Shown in pieces: positions 47,303 through 60,840 of a stretch of 64,000 nucleotides of DNA (positions are counted from its first letter, which is position 1; each line of letters starts with the position of its first letter). Source of the DNA: Rhipicephalus microplus (lineage: Eukaryota > Arthropoda > Arachnida > Ixodida > Ixodidae); assembly GCF_043290135.1 (NCBI RefSeq), contig NC_134702.1, positions 84,702,817-84,766,816 of the forward strand, read 5' to 3'. Under the pieces are notes generated by a model. It made no database searches. It was not told the origin of the DNA and was given only the letters and a program-made list of their open reading frames with translations. The translations under genes and the position numbers were made by a program.

Positions 47303-47543
47303 GACACATTTGCAGCTCCGTGACCGTGGTCTGGTGGCCCTGGACTGGGCGGGCAGCACACCATCTGCACAGCCGGCCAACCCGGACGAGGTGCTGCTCA
47401 TTGTGCTCGTTCTGCCCGACCTGGGCCGAGACCCGTGCAGCGTGGGCGACACCTGCCGAGCCATTTTGGCGCGGGGCATGAGGGCCGTGGTGCTCACACA
47501 GCGGGGACATGCCGGGTGTCCGCTCACTACGCCTAGACTGCAG
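47303..47543 (+). CDS. ABHD15: ABHD15-like protein, exon 2
   Basis: Encodes the last base of codon 101 and residues 102-181. It carries the strand-turn R-G-L-V-A-L-D-W at 109-116, the usual 'glv(a)LDW' entry strand of the ABHD1/3/15 (YheT-like) family. A hydrophobic strand L-L-I-V-L-V-L-P-D-L-G at about residues 133-143 is where the oxyanion-side loop sits. A-V-V-L-T-Q-R-G-H-A-G-C-P-L-T-T-P-R-L-Q then ends the exon. R-G-H-x-G-C-P-L-x-T-P-R is diagnostic for ABHD15 as I know the family. The donor is CAG|GTGAGT, phase 0. It is GC-rich like exon 1. Confidence 0.9.
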
Positions 47544-48156
47544 GTGAGTCGGGGTTTCCATGGAGCAAGAAATACTCAGGCATAAGAAACAAATTCCACA
47601 CTTACAAGCCGTTATATTTGACGGATTACCACACGTGCCGAAGATCGATGGGTTGTATCGGATTTTCTTTGAGTACACGGAAACAAGCACTACATAACGG
47701 GGCAAGCTAAAGGCTCCTTCACACCGAAAACGAAGCGGCAAAGCAGGAAAGCAAGCTTTTCGAAGCGGCGAGGCGGCGAGTGCGTGCATCTGTTAAGACC
47801 GGCCGCCTCGTTTGGCTGGCCGCGCGGCCGAGGAGGCGGGGCATTTCACGCTTTTGCGTACGTGTCGCTATCACGTGAAAGTGATTCTCCTTACACATCG
47901 AGGAAGGAAGGAAGTGCTCCTCCGAAACAGGAGGGAAGGACTGTTGTTGTGGACGCCATATTAGTTCAAACGTTCGCGTTTGCTGGCATTGACTGGCATG
48001 CAGAGCGGCATCGCTTTCAGCGAAATGCACGCTAATTTTGGCTAAGTTTATCTCTTCTGGCAGTAGGCGATTCCACATATAATGTTGCTGACAAATATAT
48101 TAGGCACTAAATATTACGCACGAAGCATTTAGAGAGAGAGATAAAGATACAAGGAA

Positions 48157-48205
48157 AGGCAGGGAGGTTAACCAGACGCACATCCGGTTTGCTACCCTGC
48201 ACTGA
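48157..48205 (-). repeat. Pyrimidine-flanked short repeat (copy D, inverted)
   Basis: Reverse complement of the CAG-TGTAGGGTAGC..CC..GGTTAACCTCCCTGCC core, with purine-rich (GAGA) flanks on this strand. Confidence 0.65.
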
Positions 48206-48379
48206 GGAAGGGATAAAGGGGAGAAAAGAGGTATTTAATGGCAAAATAAACGCATCTAGAACGTATCTATTAGTCTGTCTATCTCACTGGCTGCGTAGGT
48301 TCTCCTGCTCTCGCGGCAGGAGAACCATTGACGAGTACCAAAATCGACATGACTTCACGAGAGCATGTAGAAAACAAAA

Positions 48380-49270
48380 ATGACAGCTTATTACTTGATT
48401 ATCATGACATGCCTTTAATGTACGCCGTGACATACGTGACATGGTGAAAGCTACAACAGCCGTTTGTTGAATTTCATGTATACCTAAATTCGCATCGTAT
48501 GATAAGAGTATAAGGAAAATATATATATACCTGGTCATAACACGAAAACTTTGTCATTCATGTCATGGAGGCTATGACATATATGATTCGGTCATGGAGC
48601 TCTTACGGCCGTTTTATGAACTTGATATGTACCAAACTAACATAGCAAAGTAGGATCGTACGGCTCACATGAATGACTGGTCATAACACGAAAATCGTGT
48701 CATGCATGTAATGTGTGCCACGACCCACATGACACAGTCATAATGTTCTAATAGCCGTTTTATTAACTTCATATATACTAACATTGACAGGACAATAGCC
48801 TAGGACGAAAAAAAAATACCGCGGTCATAACACCAACAAGATGTCGTGCATGCCATGTACGACAAGACATATGTGTGAGCTCTAATGGAGGCTTTATTAC
48901 CTTGTTGAGTACAAAAATTTACACAGAATGATAACAGATTATGAATACCATAAATAACTTAGCATAGCATAATAACCTTGTCATGCATGTGACGTATGTC
49001 ATGAAATTCATTACCCGGTCATGGAGCTTAAACAGCCATGTTATTAATTTGTTGCCTACCAAAATATACATGACCTGATAAGAGGACATAACTACCATAA
49101 CTGACTGGCCCTAGCACGAAAATCACCTCATGAGTGTCATGTGCGCCATGACACACATGACCAAGCCATGGGGCTTCAATGGCGGATGTTTCATTTTATT
49201 GGCTACCAATATTGACATGGCGCTGTAAGAGAGTATGACTAATGTAAATGACTAGTAATAACAAAAATCT
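48380..49270. repeat. Degenerate satellite array of about 145 bp
   Basis: Units starting GTCATAACACGAAAA or variants lie at about 48534, 48680, 48824, 48966, 49108 and 49251, spaced 142-146 bp. They contain GTCATGCATGT and GCCGTTTTATTAACTT-like phrases. The wording resembles a diverged relative of the satellite and adjacent region of the composite element at 7.9-11.5 kb. Confidence 0.75.
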
Positions 49271-50200
49271 CATTAGCTTAACATACGTCAGATTAACGTA
49301 ATCTGGCTTAAACCGTATGGGCTTAACGTGACCATGTTCCGGCATTCAGGCTAGACAATCTCTACCAACTCCAAATTTAGTTGCTCGTCATTAGCGTAAT
49401 GTAAAATATCCTAATCCGGCTTAACCCACATTGCCTTATTGGGGTCATACCAAGTCATCCAACTGGATAGGCAATCTTTACTCAAAATAGACTTCTTAGG
49501 ATTAGCTTTGGCCACGTTTAACCAGCGGGAATTTATTCAGCACTGGCTTAACGGGGTCATGCTCAAGCATTCAACAGGTAAGAAAATCTCGCTCCAAATT
49601 CGCTCGCTTGTGATTAGCTTAATGCGGATTAGCTTATTCCGGCGTGGTCCACACAGTTTTGTGGCCATACTCTATCATCCAACAAACTATATTAACTGAA
49701 TTTACTCTAAATGGCTAGTTCGGGATTCAATTAGTGCGAATTAGCTTAATCTTGTTTAATCCGGCCTAAATTCATCTAGCTAATCTCTACTGACTTATTG
49801 TGCCCATACTCCGCCGTCCAAACACCTAGGCAATTTTATCTTACTAATAAGAGACCTGCTCAAGATTAGCTTCTTTTGTATTAGCTTAATCTGGCTTAAT
49901 CAGGATAGGGTTAGCGTGACCATGCTACAGCAATCAACAGGCTAGACAATCCCAACTCACTCCAAATTTACTAGCGCGTGGTCAGCTTAATGTGAATTAG
50001 CTCGATCCAGCTTTATCCACATTGCCTTATTGTGACTTTACTCTGTCATCCAACTGGCAAGGTAATCTCAACTTACTCAAAGTTAGATAGTTTCGAATTA
50101 CCTTAATTCACCCTTTGATCGGATCAGCTTAATGAGACCACATGCAGTTACCCAAACGGCTCGTCATTCTCAATTCACTAAGACTTGTCCAGGATTAACT
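49271..50200. repeat. Second degenerate tandem array, units of about 105-130 bp
   Basis: Eight units can be anchored on a phrase like GTGACCATACTC..CATCCAAC..GGCTAGGCAATCTC at about 49323, 49431, 49551, 49662, 49795, 49909, 50025 and 50129. TTAGCTTAAT(C/G) phrases lie between. It directly follows the 145-bp array but has a different unit. Confidence 0.75.
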
Positions 50201-50631
50201 TAACTCGAATTTATAAGATTCGAAGCAGCTCTTTGTAGCGCTGTCCCTCCGTACAAACGCACCGTGCGCACCAGGTGCTGGCGCAGTGCCAAATAGGTCA
50301 CGCCCCTGCTGCATGCTGACAGCACGCTCCTCTCGCAGTGCGCGCTGACATCACTCTCTCCCTCCCCTAGCGCGCATTCACCCAACACCCGCTAAAATTC
50401 TTCAGGCCTCATCAAATCCACCTCTGACCATGTGCTACATCCCGGAGTGTGTCCAGTGGAAGAACTGGAAAAGTGTCTGGCTACACTGGCTTCACGTCGG
50501 TTCTCGGCACACTTGCCCCGGGCAAGTTAGTGCGTGTGTGTGCCAAGGTGCTGTGTGTTGTGGTGTGACGTCACTTATCACCGGGGCATCCAGTGCGGGC
50601 ATTGCTGTGCAGCCGATCACGTGGTTCTCTG

Positions 50632-50633
<2 letters not shown>

Positions 50634-50705
<72 letters not shown>
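50634..50705. repeat. (TA)n microsatellite, 72 bp
   Basis: Uninterrupted TA repeats; it appears to lie inside a decayed LTR. Confidence 0.97.
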
Positions 50706-50706
<1 letters not shown>

Positions 50707-50950
50707 GTGTGTGTTCTGTTATCAACTTCTCACTTGTTCTTGCAATGCTGTTGATTCCTCACACTGGCGACGAGGATGGGATCCGCCACCCGTTCTAGCT
50801 CAGTTTGAAGGCAGTATAGCGGATAAACGGAAATTGACGGCCTCAAAACAAAATCAACAGCATTCCTGGCTCGGACTGACGGAACTCGGTGGCTGCGAAC
50901 TTCGCCGAAGGAGCAACTGAAGGATAACTACACTGCACCTTGCCTGAATG

Positions 50951-51400
50951 ATGGCGCGACTAGGGAAGCTAGACGAGTTCGACGAGAAGGATAAAATTTT
51001 GAATTCTTTTTGGAACTTTTTCATCATTTTGTCACCACTAATGACATCAAAAAGGAAAAGAAGCTCGTAGTATTATTCAGTGTGATAGGATCACGAACGT
51101 ATGAGGTGCTCAAAAGTTTGGTAGTACCCGCTGTTCCTGGAGACGAGACCTTTGAAGAGATTACAGTGCTGTTGAAGAAACACTATAGCCTACAGTGCTC
51201 GGTCATTGTCGAACGTTGCAAATTTAACAAGCGAGGACAAGAGGAACAGGAAAGCGTCGAGGACTTCATAGTTGCCTAGAAGCATTTAGCAAGAGAGTGC
51301 AATTTCGGCCAGTTGCTACAAGACGCGCTGCGAGACTGAATAGTGGCAGGCATAAGACACGAAGAAACGCAAATTGCATTATTTTTGGAAGATTTACCCC
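50951..51400 (+). pseudogene. Second Ty3/Gypsy gag relic, in intron 2
   Basis: Upstream, CACTGGCGACGAGGATGGG at 50761-50779 is the typical interior start of a class of Ty3/Gypsy elements, so the preceding few hundred bases, with the (TA)n, are probably the 5' LTR. The gag starts at ATG 50951. It has one frameshift at about 51000-51010, then the capsid-like pattern T-N-D-I-K-K-E-K-K-L-V-V-L-F-S-V-I-G-S, F-N-K-R-G-Q-E-E-Q-E-S-V-E-D-F-I-V-A, and stops at 51277 and about 51337. No pol follows. It is a different family from the gag at 8492-9511. Confidence 0.75.
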
Positions 51401-51698
51401 CGTATCCACAGACGCTCCTTCACTCGAGGGCTCCCCTCGACTTCATGAAGTCAAGGCGGGGCGTGCTCCTCCACTCAAGGAGCCGCTGCGTTTCATGAAC
51501 GTTCCTCCAAACTTCCTTCCCCAAGGAGCCTTGGAAATGCTCGCTTCACTTGATTTAACTGCATGGGCCGAGAAAAGCACCTGATGAGGAGAGTATTCGT
51601 AATTGTGATTAGGAATGCCTATCTCTGTATAATAAATGAACGCCTTTCTTAAATATTTCGTCTTTATAAATTGAGATGACAGCAAAAACAAAAAAATT

Positions 51699-53475
<1,777 letters not shown>

Positions 53476-54471
53476 GAAAATGTCCGAGAGCGATCTGGCT
53501 AGCCAGTAGCCACCTCGTGTTTAGCCCGCTTTCACCCCTGGAGAGGACGTATTTCCTTGCTTTGCCGCTTTGGCCCGCCTTCGATGTGAAACAGCCTTTA
53601 AGGCAATTAGACAGACTGCATGTCTGCGTGTTTCCTTTCTTCAATTTTGCCATGTGCTGGCATCCGTGATCATGGGCCAACAAACTGTGCCAGTTTAATG
53701 TATTTTTGGACATGACTGATGAATATGACGATGCAGTAAGGCACGCAGAAAAACACAAACGGAATATTTCTTTTCTGTATTCTCTGCCCTTCTCTGTGCC
53801 CTTGTCTTCACCAAGCGCGTAAAAAATGCAGTATGCTATTCCAACTAGCCCAAAAAGCAGTGCTTTTGCCAGTCTATATTCATGCAAGCGTTCTCGAAAG
53901 TGAATTAAAACATGTATTATACACACCTCTTTATATACGCCACTGTGGTCGACTTTTTCGTTCACAGTGCCTTTGTGTTGTGCTTTTCGTTCCCATTTCT
54001 ATCCCCCCTTCCACAATGCCTGTCTTGCCACGCAATAAACTGTGCCAATCTTGCTGATGTAGGGTGATATCAAGTTTATTTGAATAACTGTCCCTCACCT
54101 CAAGGTCTTTCCACAACCCCCATAGAGTGACAGTTGTCACGAACGGAGAATTCAATCCAAACTGTCAAAACTGTTGTCCAAGTGAACTAAGGATCAAATT
54201 TTATAAATATGCGGGACTTTTCGGCCTTTCAAGTCACTCCTGACAGCTTCCTTAAAACTTAGATGGGACAAACTTATCACAAGTCCCGAAAGGTCCAAAC
54301 AGTCCGCCATAATAATCGGGACCGAAAGAGTTGCTTATGCTTTCTGCTGTTTTGAATATTGCGGCACAAAGCGACTGCGCAAACGTCAAACCAGACTTGA
54401 GAGGTATAGGACTTGTTATAATGGTATGCAGGCCGCAAGGATAAAACAATGATCATATGTCTACGTTGCAG

Positions 54472-54688
54472 GCGTACGGTGACCCCGGAGACCTACGGCA
54501 AGTGGTGAGGTTCCTGCGCGGCCATTACGGTCGCTGCCGTGTCGCCGTGTTAGGTATCGGAACGGGCGCCGACTTGCTGCTAGCCTATTTGGGAGACACC
54601 GGATCCTCATCGGGTCTACTCGCAGCCGTCGCCATCTCGCCGCTCTACGAGCCCGAGAAACTGCTCGAACAGTCGCCCTGGCCGATCG
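54472..54688 (+). CDS. ABHD15: ABHD15-like protein, exon 3 (nucleophile-elbow region)
   Basis: Encodes residues 182-253 plus one base of codon 254. It starts A-Y-G-D-P-G-D-L-R-Q, as expected after the P-R-L-Q of exon 2. The strand-elbow-helix V-A-V-L-G-I-G-T-G-A-D-L-L-L-A-Y-L-G spans about residues 205-222. Aligned with the G-x-S-x-G-G-N-L-L-x-K-Y-L-G of active ABHD1/3-type enzymes, the nucleophile position is Gly211 instead of Ser. The next residues, G-S-S-S-G-L-L-A-A-V-A-I-S-P, are again ABHD15-like. If the alignment is right, the protein cannot act as a classical serine hydrolase. The vertebrate ABHD15 elbow is also atypical as I remember it, so this may be a family trait. Donor G|GTAGGT, phase 1. 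Confidence 0.9.
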
Positions 54689-55005
54689 GTAGGTCCTTTG
54701 AATATCTGACAATGAACAACTTGGGAGCCTCAATGGACCTACTTTCCAAAGGCTATCCGCAATCACGAACACAGAAAGAGCTACTTAACACTATCAATAT
54801 AAGAACGCTCAACCTTGTACAGTTATGCGATATCGTTAAGGAGCTCGTTCTGCAGAACTCGCAATGTTGATGACGGTGTAGTTTACTGTGAGCCGAAAAT
54901 CGCCGTGGTTCACGAGCGAAAAATCGAGACAAATGCACAAAAATAAACAATAAATCTTTGGCCCGAGTGAGAACCGAACCCAGGCCTATAGCGCAGCAAG
55001 CGGGT

Positions 55006-55060
55006 GATTGATTGATTGTTATGTGGGGTTTAACATCCCGAAACCACCGTATGACAATGA
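55006..55060 (-). mobile_element. Ruka-like SINE fragment (3' end only)
   Basis: GATTGATTGATTG, then GTGGGGTTTAACATCCC and AAACCACC, then the similarity stops abruptly. Confidence 0.75.
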
Positions 55061-55836
55061 ATTTTGTGTGACTAGGCGTCGTTTCTTCCTGTTAAAACTG
55101 AAGAACGCAAGCATTGTGCACGCTAAATAACATGTGCATGTGTCAATCAAATAAGCAACGCTGCAGATATGACAGGTATACGCAGTTGCTTGCTTTAATC
55201 CACCTGCGGAAGATTCCTCGAACGCTGAACAAAAGTTCCTAGAATAGGTTTCCTTGTACAGCCGAGGCAAACTGAACGGTAGCATGCTTAAAGGTCACTA
55301 TGTAGTCATGAGTTGATATTGGATGAGCTGACGGTGACTTGAAACGCACTTGTAGAGGACTCGCCGGGGATCGCCTTAGCGCAAGTCCTTAGCGATCAGG
55401 GCCTATGATTTTGATATTGCCGCGCGTATGTGCCAGTGGTGGCGACAACAAAGCGGCGCGAGTGTCCTTGTCCGGGGGCAAAAGACGAAGAAGTCATTGC
55501 AGTCCTTTTTCCTGTGATCGATAAAGCGTATTTATTTGAGGCGCTTTGTGTGCTCGTGGATCCCGCGTCGTCACAATATATAATTCCCCGCTAGTGCCAA
55601 CTAATCGACGTCACTTGTTTACCAGATGTTGCGTCACACCCACTTTGTTTTTGTTCCACCGAAAGTGTTCCCTCCTCACAGAGATGGCGCTGAACCCAAT
55701 GAGCAGCTGATCAGCCGCCAATTTCTGAACGTATAGGCTTCTAAGGAGCCTTCGCTGCCAATTTTTGTCTACCTTATATCGACGACATTTGAACAGCACA
55801 TTCCAACGACACTTTAACAGTACGTTTTAACAGCCC

Positions 55837-56020
55837 TTAGAAAACGGAGTTAAGGAGAGCACTAGGTACTCTACTATGGAAGAGCATAGAGCCATCCCGT
55901 GAACTTGACCACTCCCGGTAATTCCAACGATCTGTGTTTGGAAAAAGTGGGTAGCGATTTCGAGTACGCGAGGTACTCTACTATGGTAGAGCATGGAGCC
56001 GTTCTGTGGGCCTCACACTT
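55837..56020 (+). repeat. Palindrome-cored repeat module, cluster 3 (two copies)
   Basis: Copies at 55837-55902 and 55932-56020. Each has AGGTACTCTACTATGG and AGAGCAT..GAGCC; the second has the full TGTGTTTGGAAAAAGTGGG left part. Confidence 0.75.
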
Positions 56021-56872
56021 AAGGCCCTCTCGTCAAAAGTTACGCCGTGAGGCGGCAGAGGCAGCTCGTTGAAGGTGTGCAGTTTAAAGGCAAGTTCCGT
56101 CACTGCACTGCCACCACTTGCCTACTTTCGCAACCGCCATACTAGCCCCTTACCTATTATCAGAACTCTACATAACGCTTGTTTCACCTCTGCAAATTTT
56201 GTGTCCAAAACTCGTCATCTCAAAACATTTGTGTTTGTTCACAATATCTCTAAATCTTTTCTCAATTAGTCTTACGCTATGAACGCACCTTGCAAATTAG
56301 TGGCTGTCCGAGTCGCACTCACCGTGTAGCTTGCCAATCTACAACGTGACGATTGATTTATTAAATAAGGGTGTGCGAGTATTCGAGCTTTGAAATCGAA
56401 TCGAATAAAGGCTAATCGACTAATTCGACTCGACATCCGAACAGTTAGTATTCGAAGTTTCGAATAACTCGAAAGGACGAAAATGTAAAATACGACGAAT
56501 GCTAACACTGCAACTTTATAAATAAGGGTGGACTGGCTAAAACTAACTTTAACTTCGTTAGAATAGGCATTTACTTATAACTTTCAACGATATCCTAGCT
56601 GGAAGATGAGTGCTTCTCCGGGGCGTAAGCAGCAGTTTTTTTTTTCTTTCTAGGAAGAGGGGACTTTAGCACTTTGTTCAAAGGGGGGGAGGGGGGGGGA
56701 CATGCAGGCAGATGTGGTCGAGGGTCATTTCGTGCTTGTATGCTACGGCAATAAAAAAAAAGCAGAAGGAAGGAGGCACGAGCTTGGTGCGCAAGGAGAT
56801 TAGGTCACTTCCACACGTAAAACAAAATGAATACTGTCGATTCCACCAGTAGTTTGCTTCCAGAATAAAGGC

Positions 56873-57350
56873 CCAGGGTGCGTTCCAACACTCACCATAG
56901 ACGGCGAAATACACAGCTAAATGGACGACGGCCATCTTAAGTCTCATTCCAATTTTCACGTAGCCGGCAAAATAGACAGCTCCGAGAAGACCGCATCGTA
57001 GAGAAATACGATGCAGGCTACTTTGCTGCTTAAACAAGATGGCGGCTCAGCGAATCGCTCAGATAGATCAAATCTTGCGAGAATGGCCGTCTGCACACAA
57101 ACAGACGCTTTCCTAGACGCTCAATGAGAGCAACGTTTATTTGTTTTTTTTTTATTTCAGCAGAAAATAAGTTAGAAATTACAACTGTTACGTTTGTTTC
57201 TTTTAGCTTTTCCTTCTCGACGCGAGGTGGTGCATCATCGCGTAAAAGCTGTCTAAACGTGTTCCGATTCTCGGACAGCATGGGCTCGGTGCGGTCTTCT
57301 AAGCAGTCCGCGTAGACTGTCTACGTGATCTCTAAGAATTGCAACACATC
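56873..57350 (-). mobile_element. TIR element of about 480 bp, right copy
   Basis: Reverse-complemented relative of 11848-12322. The terminal repeats are CAGGGTGCGTTCCAACA and the partly decayed complement TTGCAACACATCCCCAG. Both copies share a run of coding-like but broken sequence; no transposase domain is recognisable. Confidence 0.7.
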
Positions 57351-58035
57351 CCCAGATGCTTTGCATAGTTTGGTCGCGTATGACGTAAGCACCGTAATAC
57401 GTACGTCCCGGCTTTTAGCCACGAAACCTTCGGTAATTGACTTCACATGGGAAAATTTGTTCACGATGTGCAGTCGTCACTGCAGCAACGCACAACTCCT
57501 TCAGAAACTCTTATCGTTCTGGCTTGCAGCTAAAATGCTGCTTTGAACTGGCGTCCGCGAAGGATTTTGGGCACGGAGCACTCATGGCGGTGAAGCACAA
57601 CACTGACGTTGTTGTCATGCCACTGTAGCACAGTTTGCACTCTTTTGGAAGCAGTTACACACCGCGTTCTGTGCTCGAGGACATGACCAGACTTCAATTC
57701 TGTGCTCTTTCTTTAAATTATAAAATATTTTGCATTCAATAGTAAATTAATTATGCAATTTTTTCTGTCCACTATTCAATTCGATGTTAATTCGTGATCA
57801 AATTTCACTATTTCCGATCCCCTGCTGATATTACCTCATTCGATTCATTTCTGATCATGCGACATTGACGTCCAACTGAAACTGATACATTTGTTACGGC
57901 GTTCGGCTGCTAACACCAGGCTGGCGTGTTTGATTCCATTAATTTTCCATAAGATGTGGCCCTTCAATGATCTAATGGGGATGTAAAGTCAGCCCTATAT
58001 CTTTGCCCAATCGAACCTGTCCTGTAATTGTTCAC

Positions 58036-58189
58036 GGCTAACAAAGCCAAAGGAAACGGACAAAAAGGAGACCAGACGTCAACAACAGCACTGCCTTTCA
58101 AAGGAATGCTGACAAACGTTGACTTGAAAGGCAGCGCTCGTGTAGCCGTCTGTTTAAATTTTCGTCCGTTTCCTTTTGCGCTGTTAGCC
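58036..58189. mobile_element. Fold-back hairpin element of about 154 bp
   Basis: Two arms of about 65 bp (GGCTAACA..GGAAACGGAC..GCACTGCCTTTCAA and its imperfect complement) leave only about 20 bp in the centre. Weaker complementarity extends about 10 bp further out on both sides. The transcript would form a long hairpin. Confidence 0.75.
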
Positions 58190-59170
58190 ATGAGCATATT
58201 CCAACTCCTACAGTTTTCTATCCTTACTCTGCCACCGCATGTTTGTCGTGATAATGGTAGCCGTGTACCCCTGATGCGGCATTCCAAGGATGATTTACTC
58301 TGCACCTTTTCTGGCGCTAAGCTGATGACCTAAGGCAGGCCTTTATGAGCAGCGCGCCACTTGCTTCATGCCCATCCTTGCATCCATTAGCGAGGCCTCT
58401 TCTCTGTACAACCCGTTCAAGGGGTGGATGGGTGGTTGCGGGGAGTCTTTGTTCCCCTTAATGGAGGAACACCTGTTTACTTGAGGTGTATCAGCTGAAT
58501 GCCATCGCGGTCTGGCTCAGGCTGTGAACATGCGGAGTCCACCCTTGACCGAGCCAGTGAACGCGTGTCCGTGCCCAAGGCGCAGCCGCTCGGCAGAACA
58601 ATTATAGGCCGAAAAGGATCAAAGTCGTTGCGTCTTCTGTTGCGAACAGGTGAAATGCGGGAGTCCGGGATGAGATCTAGGTCGTGGTGCAACGTCGAAG
58701 TGATAGCGCCTCAAAGTACTCGGACATGTTGCGTGGTGCTTTGAAGGAAACATCTCGACATGACGTGCGTCACCAGATTGCCCTGGAGCCCTCGAAAACG
58801 ACAGGTGGACTGTTGTGCCTTACTACCATTAGACCATTAGATTGGGATGCACTATCAGCGTCAAATGAAACCTGAACAGCGGCAAGACTTCGCGATGGTA
58901 TAGTGCGCACTGTCCACTTATCACCATGGAAAGGCACGCATATATACGCAGAGCTGCCGAGCAGGATGTGCGCGCCTGCCAATGGTGATAACTGGACGTA
59001 GTGAACTATATTATCGCGACGGCTTGCAGCTGTTCGGGCTTCATTTGACGCTTATAGCACGTTAATAAACCTTCGGTCATCAAAAATACTCCGAAGCTTT
59101 CACACTATGGCGTGTTTAATAACCAAATCCCGGTTTCGGTACGCTGAACCCGTCTCTGTCGCTCCTGCAG

Positions 59171-59481
59171 GCGTACTCCGCCGTCGAGCCCTGCAGCGCG
59201 TTGTGGCGGAGCACGGCGGCGTTCTCTGCCGGGCCGGCTACTCCTCGAGCTCAGCGACGTCGGCGGCCGTGGACGTGGAGGGGGCCCTGTCGGCCACCAG
59301 CTGGATGGACGTCGAACAGAAGGTGCTGTGGCCCGCGTGCGGCGCCAGCAGCGCCGCGCAGTACTGGGAGCGCAACGCGCCGCTGCGAGACGCCGACGAC
59401 ATCGCGACGCCGCTGCTGTGCGTGTCCAGTGCGGACGACCCCGCGGTGCCGCAATGGGCACTCCCCATGGATATCTTCCAG
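59171..59481 (+). CDS. ABHD15: ABHD15-like protein, exon 4 (lid and catalytic-Asp region); gene continues past window
   Basis: Encodes two bases of codon 254 and residues 255-357. After a variable Ala/Ser-rich part, it reads W-M-D-V-E-Q-K at 298-304, Y-W-E-R-N-A-P-L-R-D-A-D-D-I at 318-331, then P-L-L-C-V-S-S-A-D-D-P at 334-344. The last motif carries the candidate catalytic Asp (342 or 343) and, with Y-W-x-R-N-x-P-L-R-D, matches ABHD15. The exon ends CAG|GTGAGA, phase 0. The expected downstream strand and H-G-G-H histidine motif is absent from 59482-64000, so at least one more exon lies beyond the window. The 357 visible residues compare with about 470 in the vertebrate protein as I recall. 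Confidence 0.9.
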
Positions 59482-59609
59482 GTGAGAGTGTCGGCAAGTC
59501 TCTTGCGAGAACATATTCTTGTTTCCGAAGAAAGATGCGGTCTATCTGAGTACTGTGCGAAGTCAGTGCACTTTAAGGAACTCAAGATAATCGAAGCTCC
59601 AGCGTGTAA

Positions 59610-59655
59610 CTCATAATCATATCGTGGTTTCGCGACGTAAAACCCCGGATATTAT
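59610..59655 (+). mobile_element. Ruka-like SINE 3' fragment
   Basis: CTCATAATCATATCGTGGTT, then GCGACGTAAAACCCC, matching the SINE tail; everything upstream is missing. Confidence 0.65.
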
Positions 59656-60599
59656 TATTAAAGTTATGCTATAAATACATTACCGCCAAAGCACTTTACC
59701 CAGCTGAAACGTGTGGTGTTAATCACCGGCTGCGATTTATCAAAGCGTTCGTATTTTGGATGATTTGACATTTGGACCATCGAATTGAGAAGATGCATGC
59801 TCCGAAGGTCGTGTTTGGTGACTTTAGCTTAAAGTATATTAGCCTCTTAATGACTTTCTAGACAGCGATTCACGTTCCCGCGAGTACCATTGCTGTAGCT
59901 ATACAGGCCCACAAAACCAGAAGGGAAACTAGCGCGAACGCCGAGACCCCTCGAGGCAGCGTATGCTACAGCATTGATTCTACACTACGTTTTCGTCGCA
60001 CTAACGAACAGCCCGTTTCTCTTTTACTGTCACCTAGATAGGCATATCTATCATTTGTGTAAGAAGGCAGAGAGGCGGACAAGGCTGAGCCGAACTCGCT
60101 ACCTCACACCGCGATTGAGAAAAGGGGCTCATTCGTCGATGCCTCAACAATAGAGCACCGGAGCAGGAGTGACCTGTTACTAATAAAACTTCATTTCATT
60201 CGCCCGTGAAAATGAACTATAATGGCTGTTAGATAATGCTGAGTACAGCTCGAATTATGTGCGTGCTTGTCATTATCTTCAACATTTTTTATTTACTTTT
60301 CTTTTTTCTCTCCTCCTATCTTAATCTCCTCTATCTCTTCCCTCCTCCCTAAAGAGTAAGCAGGCGTTGTGCCCCTTCAAGTGGCAGTTGCAAACTTGCT
60401 CTCTCCCTCTTTCCTCTGCGTCCTTGTGTGCCCGTGTATGCAAATTAAATAGGTATATAAATCAAATCACTTACAGAAATTATGCACAAATTTTACTCCA
60501 GCGAATTTATTGCACGAATCATGTGTTCAAAAATAATTGATCACGATTTCTAGTGCGGTTCACCCCACCAGGGAAACATTTATTGACCCAATTAGTTAC

Positions 60600-60840
60600 T
60601 GATATGTTTAGAACAAACTATATAAACATGTCTGTTTGGAAGGAAAAGTGAGACTCATAGTATCGCATGTATATTCTACTGTGGGAGAGCAGTGAGCGGG
60701 GTACAAGAAAAAAGGACACTCATTACAATAGCAGGCAAAAGCTTTCTTGACAAAATTGCGTGTTTAATTTCAAATGGTTGACGATTACATCGTATAGTGT
60801 ACATCGTACTAAGTACACTGCGATGGGTGAGGGGTACTAT
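60600..60840 (+). repeat. Palindrome-cored repeat module, cluster 4 (two diverged copies)
   Basis: Copies at about 60630-60700 (TCTGTTTGGAAGGAAAAGTG, TTCTACTGTGGGAGAGC) and 60760-60835 (GTGTTTAATTTCAAATGG, ACGATTACATCG, GTACTAAGTACAC). These are more diverged than clusters 1 to 3. Confidence 0.55.

Larger units (their letters stand above)
54689..59170 (+). other. Intron 3 of the ABHD15-like gene
   Basis: 4482 bp, GTAGGT...CTGCAG. It contains a SINE fragment, repeat modules, the second TIR element and a fold-back element, listed separately. Confidence 0.8.
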
